From positions 8,141,501 to 8,205,500 of the forward strand of contig JANTQA010000063.1 in assembly GCA_027625915.1 (NCBI GenBank): a DNA stretch of 64,000 nt, in the 5' to 3' direction. The DNA is from Anaeramoeba flamelloides (Eukaryota; Metamonada; Anaeramoebidae). Positions 1 through 11,184 of this stretch are shown here, piece after piece. A program made the translations under genes and the position numbers. Each line of letters begins with the position of its first letter. Position 1 is the stretch's first letter. The notes below the pieces were generated by a model. The model was given only the letters and a program-made list of their open reading frames with translations. It had not been told where the DNA came from and made no database searches.

Positions 1-601
1 TCTTTTTTTATTTGTTTTTCTTTTTTTCTAATTTTGCAAATTTTTGTTTTCCTTTTCCTTTCTCTTTTACTTTTTTTTTCAAATATTCTTTTTTTTTTTG
101 ATACTTTTTTTTTTTTCATTTCTTTTTTTTTTTTTTTTTTGCAAAAGATCATCTGGAAAAATAAAAGATATTGGAAAAAACAAAATAATCATTTTGAAAA
201 TTGATACTAGGTAATGTTTTTGAGAATGAATTTAAATATTAGAAAAAAATCTTTTAATAAACTTTTTTTCAGTGAAAGTTCAGTATCTAATAAAAAATCT
301 GTAATGCCCATTTCAAAAATTTTTATTCACTTTTTTTTAAGTTTTTGGTTTTATTTTTTTGAGATTTTGAAATATCAAGTTTAATATATTTTTAAGAATG
401 ATTAAAAAATGAATTACAAATTAGATTTAATTATTTGTTGTTCTTGAATACTAAAGGATAGTGTATATTTTTTTAAATTTAATATTTGTGAGTTGCAATT
501 TTTGAAATTTAGTTTAAATTAGATTTGAAGAAAAACTCAAATCTAAAATTTTGATATAATTTATTCTTCCATTCTTACTTTTGGAAATATATCTATATCT
601 A
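1..601. other. AT-rich intergenic sequence, no gene seen
   Basis: Long T and A runs dominate, especially the first 150 bases. I find no open frame of useful length, no splice-bounded coding stretch and no repeat shared with the rest of the window. Confidence 0.6.
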
Positions 602-1642
602 TATAAACTCAATTCCAAAAAATGGGACACAAAAAAAAATTACATTAATAAAAATATACTCCAAAATACATGATACTTAAACATTAAAATAATAAAAGAC
701 CCAAAAATATTTAATTAATACTATTTATATATTTTATAGTAAATTTAAAATTCAATTCGATAAATAAAAAAGAAAAAATAAAAAAAAGTGTGCACCTATT
801 TTTTGGAACACGGTTACCAAAAAATCCATTTTTATTGAAAGAAAAATTAATAAAAACTATTAATAGATTCAGTCAGTCTTTTGATAACTAAATCTATCCT
901 TTTAAATATAGAGTTTACTAATTTTCTTAGGTTTCCCAACTCAATGTATTCCATACATTAGTGAAAATTTTAAAAATTCTTCTTCGTTTTTTGGTTACAA
1001 TTTTTCAGTTAAGTATCCATAAATTCCCAATTAGGTTTAAATTTGTGGAATTGGGGGTCAAGGGTCCAGAACATTACATCCCCGATTTAAGTAAGTTTGT
1101 GTTTTTTTTTGAAGTATGTGGACAAGCTCCATCCTTTTGGAAAATCCATTTCAACTCACCATATTCTGAATTAGCGAGTTGAATTACATTTGATTGTTTT
1201 GATAATATCATTAATAATACATTCAGTATTCACACTTCCATTAATAATAATAAGGTCTGTTTGTAGGCAATGTGCTCTAGCACCCCATATAATGATTTTT
1301 TTTTCAAAAAAAATTTTTCTCAATAAAAAAAGAATCTTTTTTCTTTTTGAGAGAAAAAAAAATTTTTTTTTTGTGATCAGAATGAAAACTTTTAAATTTC
1401 ATTTTAAAGTGATTTTGAGATTTTGGAAAAGTTTTGAAAAAAAAAGAATCCAAAAAAAATCAAAAAAAATATTGAAAACCAAAAATCAAAAAATAATGAA
1501 AAAAAATGATAAATAATTAACTTTAAAATTATATACATTGATTGTTAATATCTAATGTTTCTATTTAAGAGTCAAATATCACTTTTCTTGGAATTAAATT
1601 GATTTTGAAGGTGTGCCCCAATTTTTGGAATTGAGTTTATAT
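602..1642. mobile_element. Family G element, about 1.04 kb with inverted ends
   Basis: The left end reads ATAAACTCAATTCCAAAAA followed by TGGGACAC. The right end, reverse-complemented, reads ATAAACTCAATTCCAAAAA followed by TTGGGGCACA. The two ends therefore form an inverted repeat of about 30 bp in a TATA context. The interior holds short plus-strand frames (961-1182 and 1190-1516). The first ends with a SPYSEL-like stretch that faintly recalls the PYSP-NPIE region of IS630/Tc1 transposases, but it is too weak to call. Related ends occur at 11411, 35357-35980 and 50227-50841. This is the longest copy, so it may be a decayed relative of the autonomous element. Confidence 0.6.
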
Positions 1643-2719
1643 ATCATTTAGTATAGACAATTATTTTCAAAATTCTAAATTGTCAGAATTCTATTCTAAG
1701 GGTGTGAAGTAAAAATATAATTTTACATTAAAAAAGAGTCTAAGTAAGCTCTTATTTCAACTATAGATATAATTAAAATAACAAAAAATATCAAAATAAT
1801 ACAATTCAATTCAATTTTGAAATAATTAAGATTTTTGTTAATATATGAAAATTATTTTTTAATTGTTTTGTATTTTTGTTTTGTTTTTATATCATGAATT
1901 GCTTAACTTGTGTTGTTCAATCCAAAAATTATTTTCAAATGATTGATATAGGTTAAAGTCAAGTTATTTTTAATAGAAAACAAATAAAATTATTTAATAA
2001 TTTTTTACCATTTTATCAATCAATAATTCCTATTATAATAGAATTTAAACAAATTTACAAGATATTTTTTTTTGATGTTTTCCCTTAAATTATTTATAAA
2101 ATATTATAAATATTGATTGGTAATTATTTTTGTATTCTTTAATGGGTATTTTAATGTAAAAATAATTGTTAAAATTTCAATTAACAGATGTTTATAATTG
2201 AGTATTTCTTATTGAATTGATTAAATATTATTTTTATTGAAAAATTGAATATTGGTAGGTAAAAATACTTTAATTGAATTTTTTTTAAAAATATTGATAC
2301 AATTCTAGTAATTTTTAAGAAAAATCCTAAAAAATCAAATAGTCTACAAAAAATGTATTTAAAATATAAAAAAATCAAAAAACATAAAAATAAAAAAAAA
2401 GAGTGTTCTTAATAAGACACATATCTCATCTTTCAACTCAATTACGATTCTTAAATTAACTTTTTGTGTATTCGACCCAAGAACAGTACCTTAAAAAAAA
2501 GTTTTTTTTTTTGACTTGTTTGATTAATTAGAAGTATGTTAAAATGTACATACTATTAATAAAAAACAAAGAAAAAACTATAAAGAAAAGTTTATTGGGT
2601 AATATTAAATACAATTAGTGAAACTTTTTAATATATGTTCAAAATTAAAGGGATAAATATCAGAATTTTGAACAATTAGGATAAACTTCATTTAAAATTT
2701 TGGAAAAATTGAATAATAT
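1643..2719. other. AT-rich intergenic sequence, nothing recognised
   Basis: No coding potential beyond short low-complexity frames. A minus-strand frame at 2181-2378 consists of Phe/Ile/Lys typical of random AT-rich DNA. No repeat shared with other parts of the window was seen. Confidence 0.5.
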
Positions 2720-3010
2720 ATCTTAAAAAAAACTTCAAAACATCTCATACATCTCAAATAAAAAAAAATTTTATAACATCTTCATAACATTTTTTTAATA
2801 AAATTTCCTTTTATTTGATGATTTTTTCAAAATTTTTTTTTGGAAAATATTATTATAACATGTATATAGCATGTTACAAATTGCTAAATAGGTTTTATAA
2901 CAAATATAGTTGTTATAAAAGTTTTTATTATGAAATTTAATAACATTTTAAACCGTTAAAACATCTCTATAAAACGTTTATGTATTTCATAAAAAAACTT
3001 TTTATTAGGG
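2720..3010. repeat. Family H repeat, short copy (uncertain left end)
   Basis: The stretch is rich in ATAACAT/ATGTTAT words and ends in TTTTTATTAGGG at 3010. That end, reverse-complemented, matches the CCCTAATAAA start of the larger H copy at 24382. The left boundary is a guess. If real, it is a shortened non-autonomous copy. Confidence 0.3.
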
Positions 3011-3240
3011 AATTTGTAAATGATTTAATAATTAATTTAAGAGAAAAATTATTATTTAGGGAACTATTATATTTCTAAAATTTGAAGAGTTGATTTATTT
3101 TAAAACGGATTTTTTTTAAATTAATTCAATCTAACCTTGATTTTTTACAATAAGATTCACCAAAAAAACTATTTCAATATCACTTATTTTTTAGAATTGA
3201 TTTATTGGGTATAAATAAAAATTAAATAGAAAAATATATA

Positions 3241-3439
3241 CATTCGGTAACACTTTTAAGTCAAAACATTTGAGCTGAAATTAAAGCTAAAAAAAAATAC
3301 AAATTAAGACTCAAAAAACATATTCCTTGTAAAATATTTTGTGTAAAAAACTTTTCCAAAAATTTACCTTCATTTGTGCTTTTTTTTTTGTTCCTTACAT
3401 TTCTGTTGGAATTTTGTGTCGCAAAAGTGGAATTGATTG
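3241..3439. mobile_element. Family B MITE, decayed copy
   Basis: About 199 bp. The left end resembles CAGTCAGTTTCACTTTTAAG with several changes (CATTCGGTAACACTTTTAAG) and the right end reads AAAAGTGGAATTGATTG followed by TA. Arms and length agree with the intact copies at 3831 and 4632 but are clearly more diverged, so this is an older insertion. Confidence 0.6.
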
Positions 3440-3830
3440 TATCAGAGAATTTTTGATATTATATGAAGCCAACTTTCAAAAATCAATATAATTGCTTAAA
3501 TAATTGAAAAACACAAATTCTTAGGTTACAATTGAGAAAAACAACAATACTCATTTTGATCTTCAATTGTAGATCAAATAAACGTCTCATAGAAAACTAA
3601 ATCATTTACCTCCTATTATTCCTTTTTTTTTAATAATAATGGAATTATAAAGTTTTACAATAAGTAGCATTAGATCTTGGAATAAAAAGTTAGGAATCAA
3701 TGGCCAAACAATAAAAAAAAAATGATATTTGAAAATAACAATATCAATACTTATTTTGAGTTAATATTACTACCAAAATGAGAGAAATTTTTATTTTAAT
3801 ATGTGAATTTAACTTATATCCATAATATTA
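3440..3830. other. AT-rich spacer between two B elements
   Basis: No open frame, no splice-like coding stretch and no inverted repeat were recognised here. Confidence 0.5.
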
Positions 3831-4027
3831 CAGTCAGTTTCACTTTTAAGACACAAACTTTCTACGAAATTTAAGGCACAAAAAAAATCTCAAATTAAGG
3901 CACAAAATTCAAATTAAAGTAGAATAATTTGTGAAAATTAAAATTCCAAAAAATTGTGCTTTAATTTGAGATTTTTTTGTTCCTTAAATTTCGTTGAAAG
4001 TTTGTGTATTAAAAGTGAAACTGACTG
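3831..4027. mobile_element. Family B MITE, 197 bp foldback element
   Basis: Starts CAGTCAGTTTCACTTTTAAG and ends CTTTTAATACACAAA.. style inverted arm closing with CTGACTG; flanked by TA on both sides (3829-3830 and 4028-4029). The two arms of about 80 bp are nearly complementary, with a short AT-rich loop. TA flanks and CAGT-type termini fit a non-autonomous element moved by a Tc1/mariner-type transposase (family knowledge). It has no coding capacity. Confidence 0.85.
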
Positions 4028-4631
4028 TAAAGAAAGATTATATATGATAAATAGTTCATAATTTAAGAATATTCAAATTAATTTAATAAGGGTATATATA
4101 TTTTAACAATTTGAAAAACTTAATTAAGAAAAAATTACTGGAAATGATTTGTTCAGTGTTTATGAAAAACAAAACCTTTATAAAAAATTATACCTACTGT
4201 TTTATTTTTAAAAAAGAAGAAAGTAAAACAGATTTGAATTTTTAATTTTTCAATTTTATGGAAGATTTTTTTTGATTAAATTTTTGGATATGTTAAAGAG
4301 TATTTAATCACCTAGAAATGTGTTTGGGGTGAAATTAACCCAAAAAAAAAAAAAAGAAAAGGTAAACAGGAGAATGTGTACATTTTAAACAATTTTTTCT
4401 ACTAGAAGGCCAAACTAGAAATATTAACTCTCGAGAAAAACTTGTTGAAATTAAGAATGAAAAAAAAAATTGACCAAAGTAAATTTTTAAAGATTTTTCT
4501 ATCTTTAGCTTCTTATTTTGGATGAATCCAAACAATAATTGTCTTTGAATTCCTAGCTACATTATAGTTTATTATTATTTAGACAAAATCATTTTTTTAC
4601 AAATCTTATTTACAAAATACTTTTTTTCATA
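4028..4631. other. AT-rich spacer, nothing recognised
   Basis: A minus-strand frame of 66 codons at 4335-4535 runs across a poly-A tract and shows no protein-like composition. No repeat was recognised. Confidence 0.5.
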
Positions 4632-4828
4632 CAGTCAGTTTCACTTTTAAGGAACAAACTTTCAACGAAATTTAAGGCACCAAAAAATCTCAAATTAAGG
4701 CACAAAATTTGGAATTTTTTTTTTTACAATTTATTTTTACTAGAATCTGAATTTTGTGCTTTAATTTGAGATTTTTATTGTGCCTTAAATTTCGTTGAAA
4801 GTTTGTTCCTTAAAAGTGAAACTGACTG
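4632..4828. mobile_element. Family B MITE, 197 bp foldback element
   Basis: Same length and termini as the copy at 3831: it starts CAGTCAGTTTCACTTTTAAG and ends with CTGACTG, with TA at 4630-4631 and 4829-4830. The arms include the conserved words CAACGAAATTTAAGGCAC and CAAATTAAGGCACAAAA. High similarity to the copy 600 bp upstream suggests both are fairly young. Confidence 0.87.
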
Positions 4829-5530
4829 TATAATTTTATCAAACTAAGTCAACAATGTAGAATATTATTTCAAAGATTAAATTAAAAGAATTGAATTCTC
4901 GAAATTAGAAAAAAAAAACAAAGTTAGGTTCATTCAAAAAAACAAAAATTGTAACAAATTTAAATCAGAATTCAAAATTATTATAAAGTCTTCACTTTAA
5001 TGGATTATAAATAATTAGTAAATCAAACAAACACGTCCATTAAATGTTTGTTTCTGAAAGGGAATTTAATATTGTATGATATTTTTCAACCAAAACTAGA
5101 ATAAGATGAATTAAATGAAAATAGGATATTAAAATTCAATTTGGAAATTCTTTAGAAATAAAAAGTAAATTGGTTTCTCTAAAATTTTACAAACAAAAGT
5201 TTTTCCATTGAGAATTAAAAATAAAATAGAGTAAATAAGAATAGGTAAAGTATCAAATGACATAGATAAGATCAACAAATAAATGATTTTTATTTATTTT
5301 TTCTTGATCAATCTTTTCATTTTTTTGATTTAAATTTTTTGTAGGTATGAAACTAGATTATTCTTGGATATATCCCTCCAAATTTATTAAAATAATAATT
5401 TATTTGTCTAAAGATATGATTTGAATTCTTTGTTTTGGTATCTATGGTACTCAAAATTCTGAAAATCTACAATCCTCCTTAATTGAAAAATAATCAGAAC
5501 ATTATTTTATTTCAACTTTTAAAATCACTA
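4829..5530. other. AT-rich spacer, nothing recognised
   Basis: No protein-like open frame or shared repeat was seen between the B element and the A element that starts at 5531. Confidence 0.5.
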
Positions 5531-6004
5531 CGGTAGTCAAAATAAAGTGTGTAAAAAAATTTAATGCGTGTTTCAAAATAAAAAGCGTGTTTTTTTGTTA
5601 TAGAAGACCTAAATACGAAACAATGAAAGAAACTGATAGTAAACCTTAACTAAATATGGTATTGGTTTCTTAAAGTTCTATTATTTAAAAATAAATTCTA
5701 AAAATGTAGGATCAAATTGAAAAATTTATCTCAAAAATTAGAGTAAATTTTTGAGGGACTTTTAATCAAAAAAACAAAAAATTTCAAAAAAATTAAAAAT
5801 ATTATGGAAAATTTTCAACTATTTTCATTAATAATTTAAATTTTAGTGAAAATAACCAGACCTTTACTTTCAAAATTGATTTGAACTTAGGTATACCATT
5901 GGGTAGTAGATTGGATGTTGCCTTGGTACAAGAAGAAAAAAAAGCATGGATTAACTTTTGAAACACCGATAATAGTCTTTGTGCACGCATTATTTTGATC
6001 ACTG
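5531..6004. mobile_element. Family A MITE, 474 bp, intact-looking
   Basis: Flanked by TA at 5529-5530 and 6005-6006. Left end CGGTAGTCAAAATAAAGTGTG; right end, reverse-complemented, CAGTGATCAAAATAATGCGT. Each arm continues with a GTGTTTCAAAATA word and a CGTGTTTTTTT word, giving an imperfect inverted repeat of about 65 bp. The minus-strand frame at 5802-6002 is shared with the copy at 15396 only because the DNA is shared; I do not think it is a gene. Confidence 0.85.
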
Positions 6005-6201
6005 TATACTTTATTTTGAAAATACTTTCTTTTTTTTACTTTCAATCTTGTTAGTTTTCTGATTTTCGTTAAATTAGAATTTGGGTCTTTAATTTAATTC
6101 TGTAAAATCTTCCTTTTTTTGAAAGATGATTAAAAATTTTATGGAATTTTTTTTTCAATCACAATTGTCTTGATAAACCAACACATTGATTTTCAAAACT
6201 C

Positions 6202-6456
6202 TTGGGAACAATTGTCACTTCACTTTTAACTCCTTTTTTTAGGCAAATAAATTCTCAAGAAATTAATCAAATTTTGTCTCTTAAATGTATTTATTGTCAG
6301 TGTTTTATTCGAGACACTATAAGAACAAAAAACGTAACCTCTAATTTTAGAATTGAAAAAAGGAAACTAACTGAACTTTTGTTCCCTTTCAATTCCAAAG
6401 AGACTAAAAGGTGGAAATCTCTTTTTGTTAATGAGATTCAAATAACTTATTTCTGA
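6202..6456 (+). CDS. Candidate 84-codon orphan frame or exon, function unknown
   Basis: The frame is less Phe/Ile/Asn-biased than random frames here and reads through a plausible splice acceptor (TTTTTTTAG at 6234-6242). After it comes a protein-like stretch with KCIYCQCFIRDTI and a basic region. There is no ATG at the upstream end, so this would have to be an internal or terminal exon or a gene remnant. It lies 460 bp upstream of the coiled-coil gene on the same strand. I do not recognise a family. It may be only a chance frame. Confidence 0.2.
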   Translation: MGTIVTSLLTPFFRQINSQEINQILSLKCIYCQCFIRDTIRTKNVTSNFRIEKRKLTELLFPFNSKETKRWKSLFVNEIQITYF

Positions 6457-6919
6457 AAATTTGAATCTTATCGTTCATAGTTTACCCTCACTTTGTATTT
6501 CGTTTTTAATTTACAAAGCTGTTTTTTCTGACAAAAAAAACAAAGTACAAATCAATTAAAAAATTCCAAATATTTTCCAAAACCTGTCACTCGAAGAATT
6601 CAACAAATATAGAAAACTAGTTCTCTTCTCAAAGAGAAATAACTTTGTTTCATAAAAACAAAAATAGAATATTCTATTTTTTCCAAACTTATTTTTTGTT
6701 GTTTCATTCTTTGAAAAAAATTTTTCTGTGAAAAACTTGGACAAAAAAAAACCCAAAGAAAAAGAAACAACAAACAAGAAAAAAAATATTTACAAATCAA
6801 AAAAAGAATCACCCACTCTTTTTTCATTGATCTTTCTTCCTTTCTTGTTTTGAAATTTTGATTAAAAAAATCTTCATAAAAAAAACAACCAGAAAAGAAT
6901 AAGAAGGACGAATTGTAAC
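6457..6919. other. Upstream flank of the coiled-coil gene
   Basis: AT-rich leader with no protein-like frame on the plus strand. Minus-strand frames here are Phe/Leu-rich shadows. It presumably holds the promoter and 5' UTR, but I see no recognisable core motif. Confidence 0.4.
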
Positions 6920-9900
6920 ATGAACCAGAACCAAAACAACACAAGGACTTTCACTCAAAAAGACATTCAAACCTTCCAAAGGCATATTCAGGATCTGAAT
7001 AAGAAATTAAGAAACAGCGAACAAGATGTGCAAACGAGAACTCAGCAGCTATCGAAGGCGATCCAAGCATTAAAAAAGGCGAGTAGCCGAGAAAAGGAAT
7101 TGCAAATGATTTTAAACGAGTATAAAAGTACAATCCAGAAATTACAAACGAAAGATCGTCCGTTTGTTGAACAAATTGGACGCCAGAATGAAGAAAAAAC
7201 AGCCTTTTTATTAAAGATCGAGAAATTGGAAAAAGAAAAACAAAAAGTAACAGAAATTTGCAGTAGCACAAGGAAACAATATTTGCAAAGCCAAAAGGAG
7301 AATAGCGAACTCGAAAAGAAATTACAAACGGCTATCAAGTTTTCAAGAGAAAAAATAAGGAATCTTGAGAGAAGAAATAGCAAAAATTATGAAATAATGC
7401 AGGAAAAATTAAAAATTGAAAATGAGAATCAAAACAATTTTGAAAATATTAACAATAATACTAACAACAACAATAACAACAACAATAGCAACAATAATAA
7501 TAAAAATAAAAATGTACCAATTGAAAAAATTAGAGACAAAAAATTGATATTAATCCTCCAACAAACTGTAGAAAGGCAAAAAGAAAAACTAGATAAAAAA
7601 ATCGATCTTTTTAATTCCATCAAAAAAGAATTAACTAAAAAATCACATAAAAATACAGGACTAAAAACAAAAATTACAAAATATGAAATAGAATTAAAAG
7701 TTCTTAAAAACAATACTCTTGATTTGATTGATAAAGAAAATGGAATTGAAAATATTAAAATGGAGATTGAGGATGTAACAATAAAAAAGATTACAGAGCT
7801 AAATGAGAAAATTGAACATTTAAAAACAAAAAATAAAACCTTAAGGAGAGAATCTAACTATTTAATCAAAAAACTGAAACAAGAAAAAGAGAAAAGAAAA
7901 GAGAACGAAAACTCAAAAAGAAAAGAGACCGAAAAGGAGAAAGAACATGGAAAGACAGAAACACAGGGGCAAGGACAAGAACAAGAACAAATTAGAAAAG
8001 AAAAAAAGGATGAAAACATAGACCAAGAAAAAGATAAAAACCAACAAATGGAATTATTAATCAAAACATTACAAAAAAAACAAATTCAAATTGAAAATGT
8101 GAATGTTCAATTACAAAATGAACTAGAACAATTAAAAAAGCAACAAGCAATTAACGCACAACAAAAAGTTGATTCTGAACAAATTGTAAAAAAATTAGGT
8201 TTAGATCATTCACAATTAACAAAGCAATTGAATACTAAAATCCAAAAACTAAATCAATATAAGGAACAAATAAAAACCCTAGGACAAAATAATAATAAAA
8301 ACCAAGAAGAATACCAAGAAAAAATAAATATAGTTAACACCAAGATGGAAAAACAAAAAACAGAAATGGAAAAAATGGAAACAAAAATCGATGAACTCAA
8401 ACAACAATTAGAAAATTTTAAAAAAATTAATTCACAATTTGAAAAGGAAATCAATAAACAAAAAACAATTAATTCGGAATTAAAAGAAAATAATTTCAAA
8501 TTATTAAAAAATAAAGAAAAATTAAATAGTGATTTAAAAAGTTTAGAACAAGAAATACTTGAAATTGAAATGGACAATCAGGAAATTGAGGAATCAAGGA
8601 ATCAATTAAAAATTAATTACCAAAGCCAAGAAAAAAATTTTCAAAAAATCAATGAAAACAAAAAAATTCTAGAACAAGTGGTTAAAAAAATAAAAAATGA
8701 AAACCAGGGATTAAGATTATTTTCATCCAAATTAAAATCAGAAATATTGTTCCATGAAAAGGAAAATAATAAATTACTTGGGTGGATCCAAAATTTAGAA
8801 AAACAAAATAATGACCAAAAGTTTACCATTCAAAAGCAATACAAACTCCAGCAACAACTACAAAGCAAATACACTCGCCAATTTCAACAATTACAAAAAC
8901 AGAGCCAAGATAAAACAAAGGAATTGGAATCACGATTCAATCAGCAAACAGAAACATTAGAAAAATCAAATTTAGAATACCAAGAAATTATCCAATTGTT
9001 AGAAAAGAAATTAACAAAGAAAAAAAAACAAAAAAATGAATTATTAAACATTATTACCGAATTAAAAAAGCAAAATTTCACGCTGGTTAAAACAGCTAAA
9101 GAATTGGAACAAGATTGGGAGAATAGTAAAGAGATGATGACCGGATTGCAACAAATTGAACACCAATTAAGGGATGAAAACGAAAATTTAAAAGAACAGA
9201 ATTTGAGACTCATTGAAACAAAAAGCGAAATCATTGAGCAATTGGAAATATACGAAAGAGCATTAAAAGGCTCGACTTATGAATCTTTTAGATTAAAACA
9301 AAATTTGCAAGAACTTAAAGAGGATAATATTAAATTAAGAGAATCCTTCGAAACGCTATCCCAGAATTATAGCACTGGCAATAAAAGCAATATCAATGGA
9401 AACGATGATGATGAGGACAAGCACGAGCACGAGCACGAGGACAAGGGCAAGAATGAGAATGGGAATAGTAATAATGGCGAAAATCAAAATGAGAATAATA
9501 AGAAGGAAGAAGAAGATAATGTAAATCAAAACAACAATGAGAATAAGGGAAATGATGAGAGTGGATTAAATGGGAAGGAAAAAACTGAAACACACATCGA
9601 AAATAATACTTTTCCAAATTCCAATTCGAATTCCCTTAATAATTCTAATAGTAACAGCTTTAATAACGAAAACGGAAACAAAGACATAGTTTCAGAAACA
9701 AATAATGCGCAAAATAATGAAAACAAAGGCAATAATAGTAATAGTAATAATAATGATGACGATGACGATGATGGGGATTGGAAAATTGAAAAAAAAATAC
9801 TCAAAAATCAAATCGAAAATTTAAAAAATCAAATAAAATTGATAAAGGAAGAAGAAAAAACCGAAACCAAAGAGAAATTAAAAAAAACACATTCTGTAAT

Positions 9901-10660
9901 CGACAATAAAATTGTAGAAAATTCTACATTACTCGAACAAAAATTAGAAGAAATTCGTAAAATGAATCGAATACAGACAGAAAAGACTCGTTTAATCCAA
10001 AAACTGAGAGGGATCATTCTTGAAATGAAAAAGCAAGTGGTGATCCAAGAAAATGAAACTGCAGCAAAGATCCGCAATTTAAAGGAAAAAGTCGAAAAGA
10101 GTAATTTCAAAATCCAAGCGACTGAAAAGCAAAATAGCCAATTCCAAAGAGAGATGGAAGAATTGGAGTACCGCTTTAAAGACGAACTGGAGCGGTTAAA
10201 AGAAATCGTTGAAGACTTAAAAAGATTCGCCGAAGGGAAAACAAAAAACAAGCGCGCATCGAAAAAAAAAAAAAATAAGCAGACCTTGTTATTCGAGGGC
10301 ATAGATACACTGCAAATGAAATTAATGTATGAACAGCAACAGTCCTTGCTCAGGCAAAAATTATCAGACTACAATTCCCTCTCCAAAATTTTAAATGACA
10401 AAATGCATGATCTGTCCATTTTAAATGAGCAATTTAATGATGTTGTCAAATCTGAAAAAAAGTTAAGGAACAAAAACTTTGAATTAAATGAAAAAATTTC
10501 AGAGCAAACTTTCCAAAATGAATATTTGCAATCACTATTGAAGGAATTTGTTGGAAATGACGGTATTGTCCAAATTACTAATCCAAATTCAACCTTAAAT
10601 TCAACAATGGAAAAGCAACCACCAATAGAACTAAGTGATAATAGTTCTGATGAAATGTAA
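6920..10660 (+). CDS. Long coiled-coil protein, 1246 aa
   Basis: One uninterrupted exon from ATG (M-N-Q-N-Q-N-N-T) to TAA. No catalytic domain is visible. Heptad-rich coiled coil occupies about residues 13-170, 205-815 and 960-1105. It is broken by a poly-Asn insert at about 177-198 and an acidic/Asn-rich linker at about 826-955 that contains His-Glu repeats and a run of Asp. A basic cluster (KNKRASKKKKNK, about 1110-1122) precedes a final coiled coil (about 1130-1205) and a Ser/Asn-rich tail. The order of conserved-looking coils at both ends with low-complexity linkers fits a structural, tether or golgin/centrosomal-type protein, but I see no GRIP or other named domain. The C-terminal block (KLMYEQQQSLLRQKL onward) has the least biased composition and is the best part for homology searching. 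Confidence 0.9.
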   Translation: MNQNQNNTRTFTQKDIQTFQRHIQDLNKKLRNSEQDVQTRTQQLSKAIQALKKASSREKELQMILNEYKSTIQKLQTKDRPFVEQIGRQNEEKTAFLLKIEKLEKEKQKVTEICSSTRKQYLQSQKENSELEKKLQTAIKFSREKIRNLERRNSKNYEIMQEKLKIENENQNNFENINNNTNNNNNNNNSNNNNKNKNVPIEKIRDKKLILILQQTVERQKEKLDKKIDLFNSIKKELTKKSHKNTGLKTKITKYEIELKVLKNNTLDLIDKENGIENIKMEIEDVTIKKITELNEKIEHLKTKNKTLRRESNYLIKKLKQEKEKRKENENSKRKETEKEKEHGKTETQGQGQEQEQIRKEKKDENIDQEKDKNQQMELLIKTLQKKQIQIENVNVQLQNELEQLKKQQAINAQQKVDSEQIVKKLGLDHSQLTKQLNTKIQKLNQYKEQIKTLGQNNNKNQEEYQEKINIVNTKMEKQKTEMEKMETKIDELKQQLENFKKINSQFEKEINKQKTINSELKENNFKLLKNKEKLNSDLKSLEQEILEIEMDNQEIEESRNQLKINYQSQEKNFQKINENKKILEQVVKKIKNENQGLRLFSSKLKSEILFHEKENNKLLGWIQNLEKQNNDQKFTIQKQYKLQQQLQSKYTRQFQQLQKQSQDKTKELESRFNQQTETLEKSNLEYQEIIQLLEKKLTKKKKQKNELLNIITELKKQNFTLVKTAKELEQDWENSKEMMTGLQQIEHQLRDENENLKEQNLRLIETKSEIIEQLEIYERALKGSTYESFRLKQNLQELKEDNIKLRESFETLSQNYSTGNKSNINGNDDDEDKHEHEHEDKGKNENGNSNNGENQNENNKKEEEDNVNQNNNENKGNDESGLNGKEKTETHIENNTFPNSNSNSLNNSNSNSFNNENGNKDIVSETNNAQNNENKGNNSNSNNNDDDDDDGDWKIEKKILKNQIENLKNQIKLIKEEEKTETKEKLKKTHSVIDNKIVENSTLLEQKLEEIRKMNRIQTEKTRLIQKLRGIILEMKKQVVIQENETAAKIRNLKEKVEKSNFKIQATEKQNSQFQREMEELEYRFKDELERLKEIVEDLKRFAEGKTKNKRASKKKKNKQTLLFEGIDTLQMKLMYEQQQSLLRQKLSDYNSLSKILNDKMHDLSILNEQFNDVVKSEKKLRNKNFELNEKISEQTFQNEYLQSLLKEFVGNDGIVQITNPNSTLNSTMEKQPPIELSDNSSDEM

Positions 10661-11184
10661 AATAATTTATAATTTTAATTATTTTTTTCAATTTTTTTTC
10701 AATTTTTTATCAATTTTTTTTCTTTTTTCTTTTTAGCTAAATTTTTCTCTTTTTCTTTTTTTTCCCTTTCTCTTTCTCTTTCTCTTTTTTTTTAATTTGC
10801 GAAATTATTTTACATTATATAACATTTACAAAAATATATTGTGTTTTCATTCAAAAAGAGATTTTTTTTAAAAAAAAGAATTATTAATTTAATTATTTTT
10901 CTTTCATTATTGTTTAATAAAAATTGTTGAAAATTTTTTCTTTCTGAATTTTTTTTTATGTATATTTTTATTTTGAAAAAGAGATGAAATGAATGGTATA
11001 ATAAAAATCTTTCAAAATTTTTATTCATGAAAATTTATAAAACTGTTTTTATTGAATGATGGCTTTTACAACAATCAAAAAAATGCCCTTTTTCATTACA
11101 AATAGAAAATGTATTATTAAATCAAAGTATATTATTGTGAAACGATTGGGTAAGATCTTATATTTAACTTATCAAGATCAAGAG
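10661..11184. other. 3' flank of the coiled-coil gene, no gene
   Basis: T-rich stretch followed by AT-rich sequence with AATAAA-like words that could serve in 3' processing. No coding frame of interest. Confidence 0.45.

Noticed and set aside
961-1516. Transposase remnant in the 1-kb G element
   Set aside because: The SPYSEL-like word and following residues only faintly resemble the IS630/Tc1 PYSP motif, and the second frame is mostly Lys/Phe from A/T runs. Not enough to call a gene.
5802-6002. Minus frames at 5802-6002 and 15670-15957 with nearly the same protein
   Set aside because: Identity comes from two copies of the A element. No transposase motif is present and the frame includes the terminal repeat itself.
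9421-9760. Short direct repeats as a CRISPR or satellite array
   Set aside because: They are codon repeats (Glu, His, Asn, Asp) inside the coiled-coil gene, in frame and without spacers.
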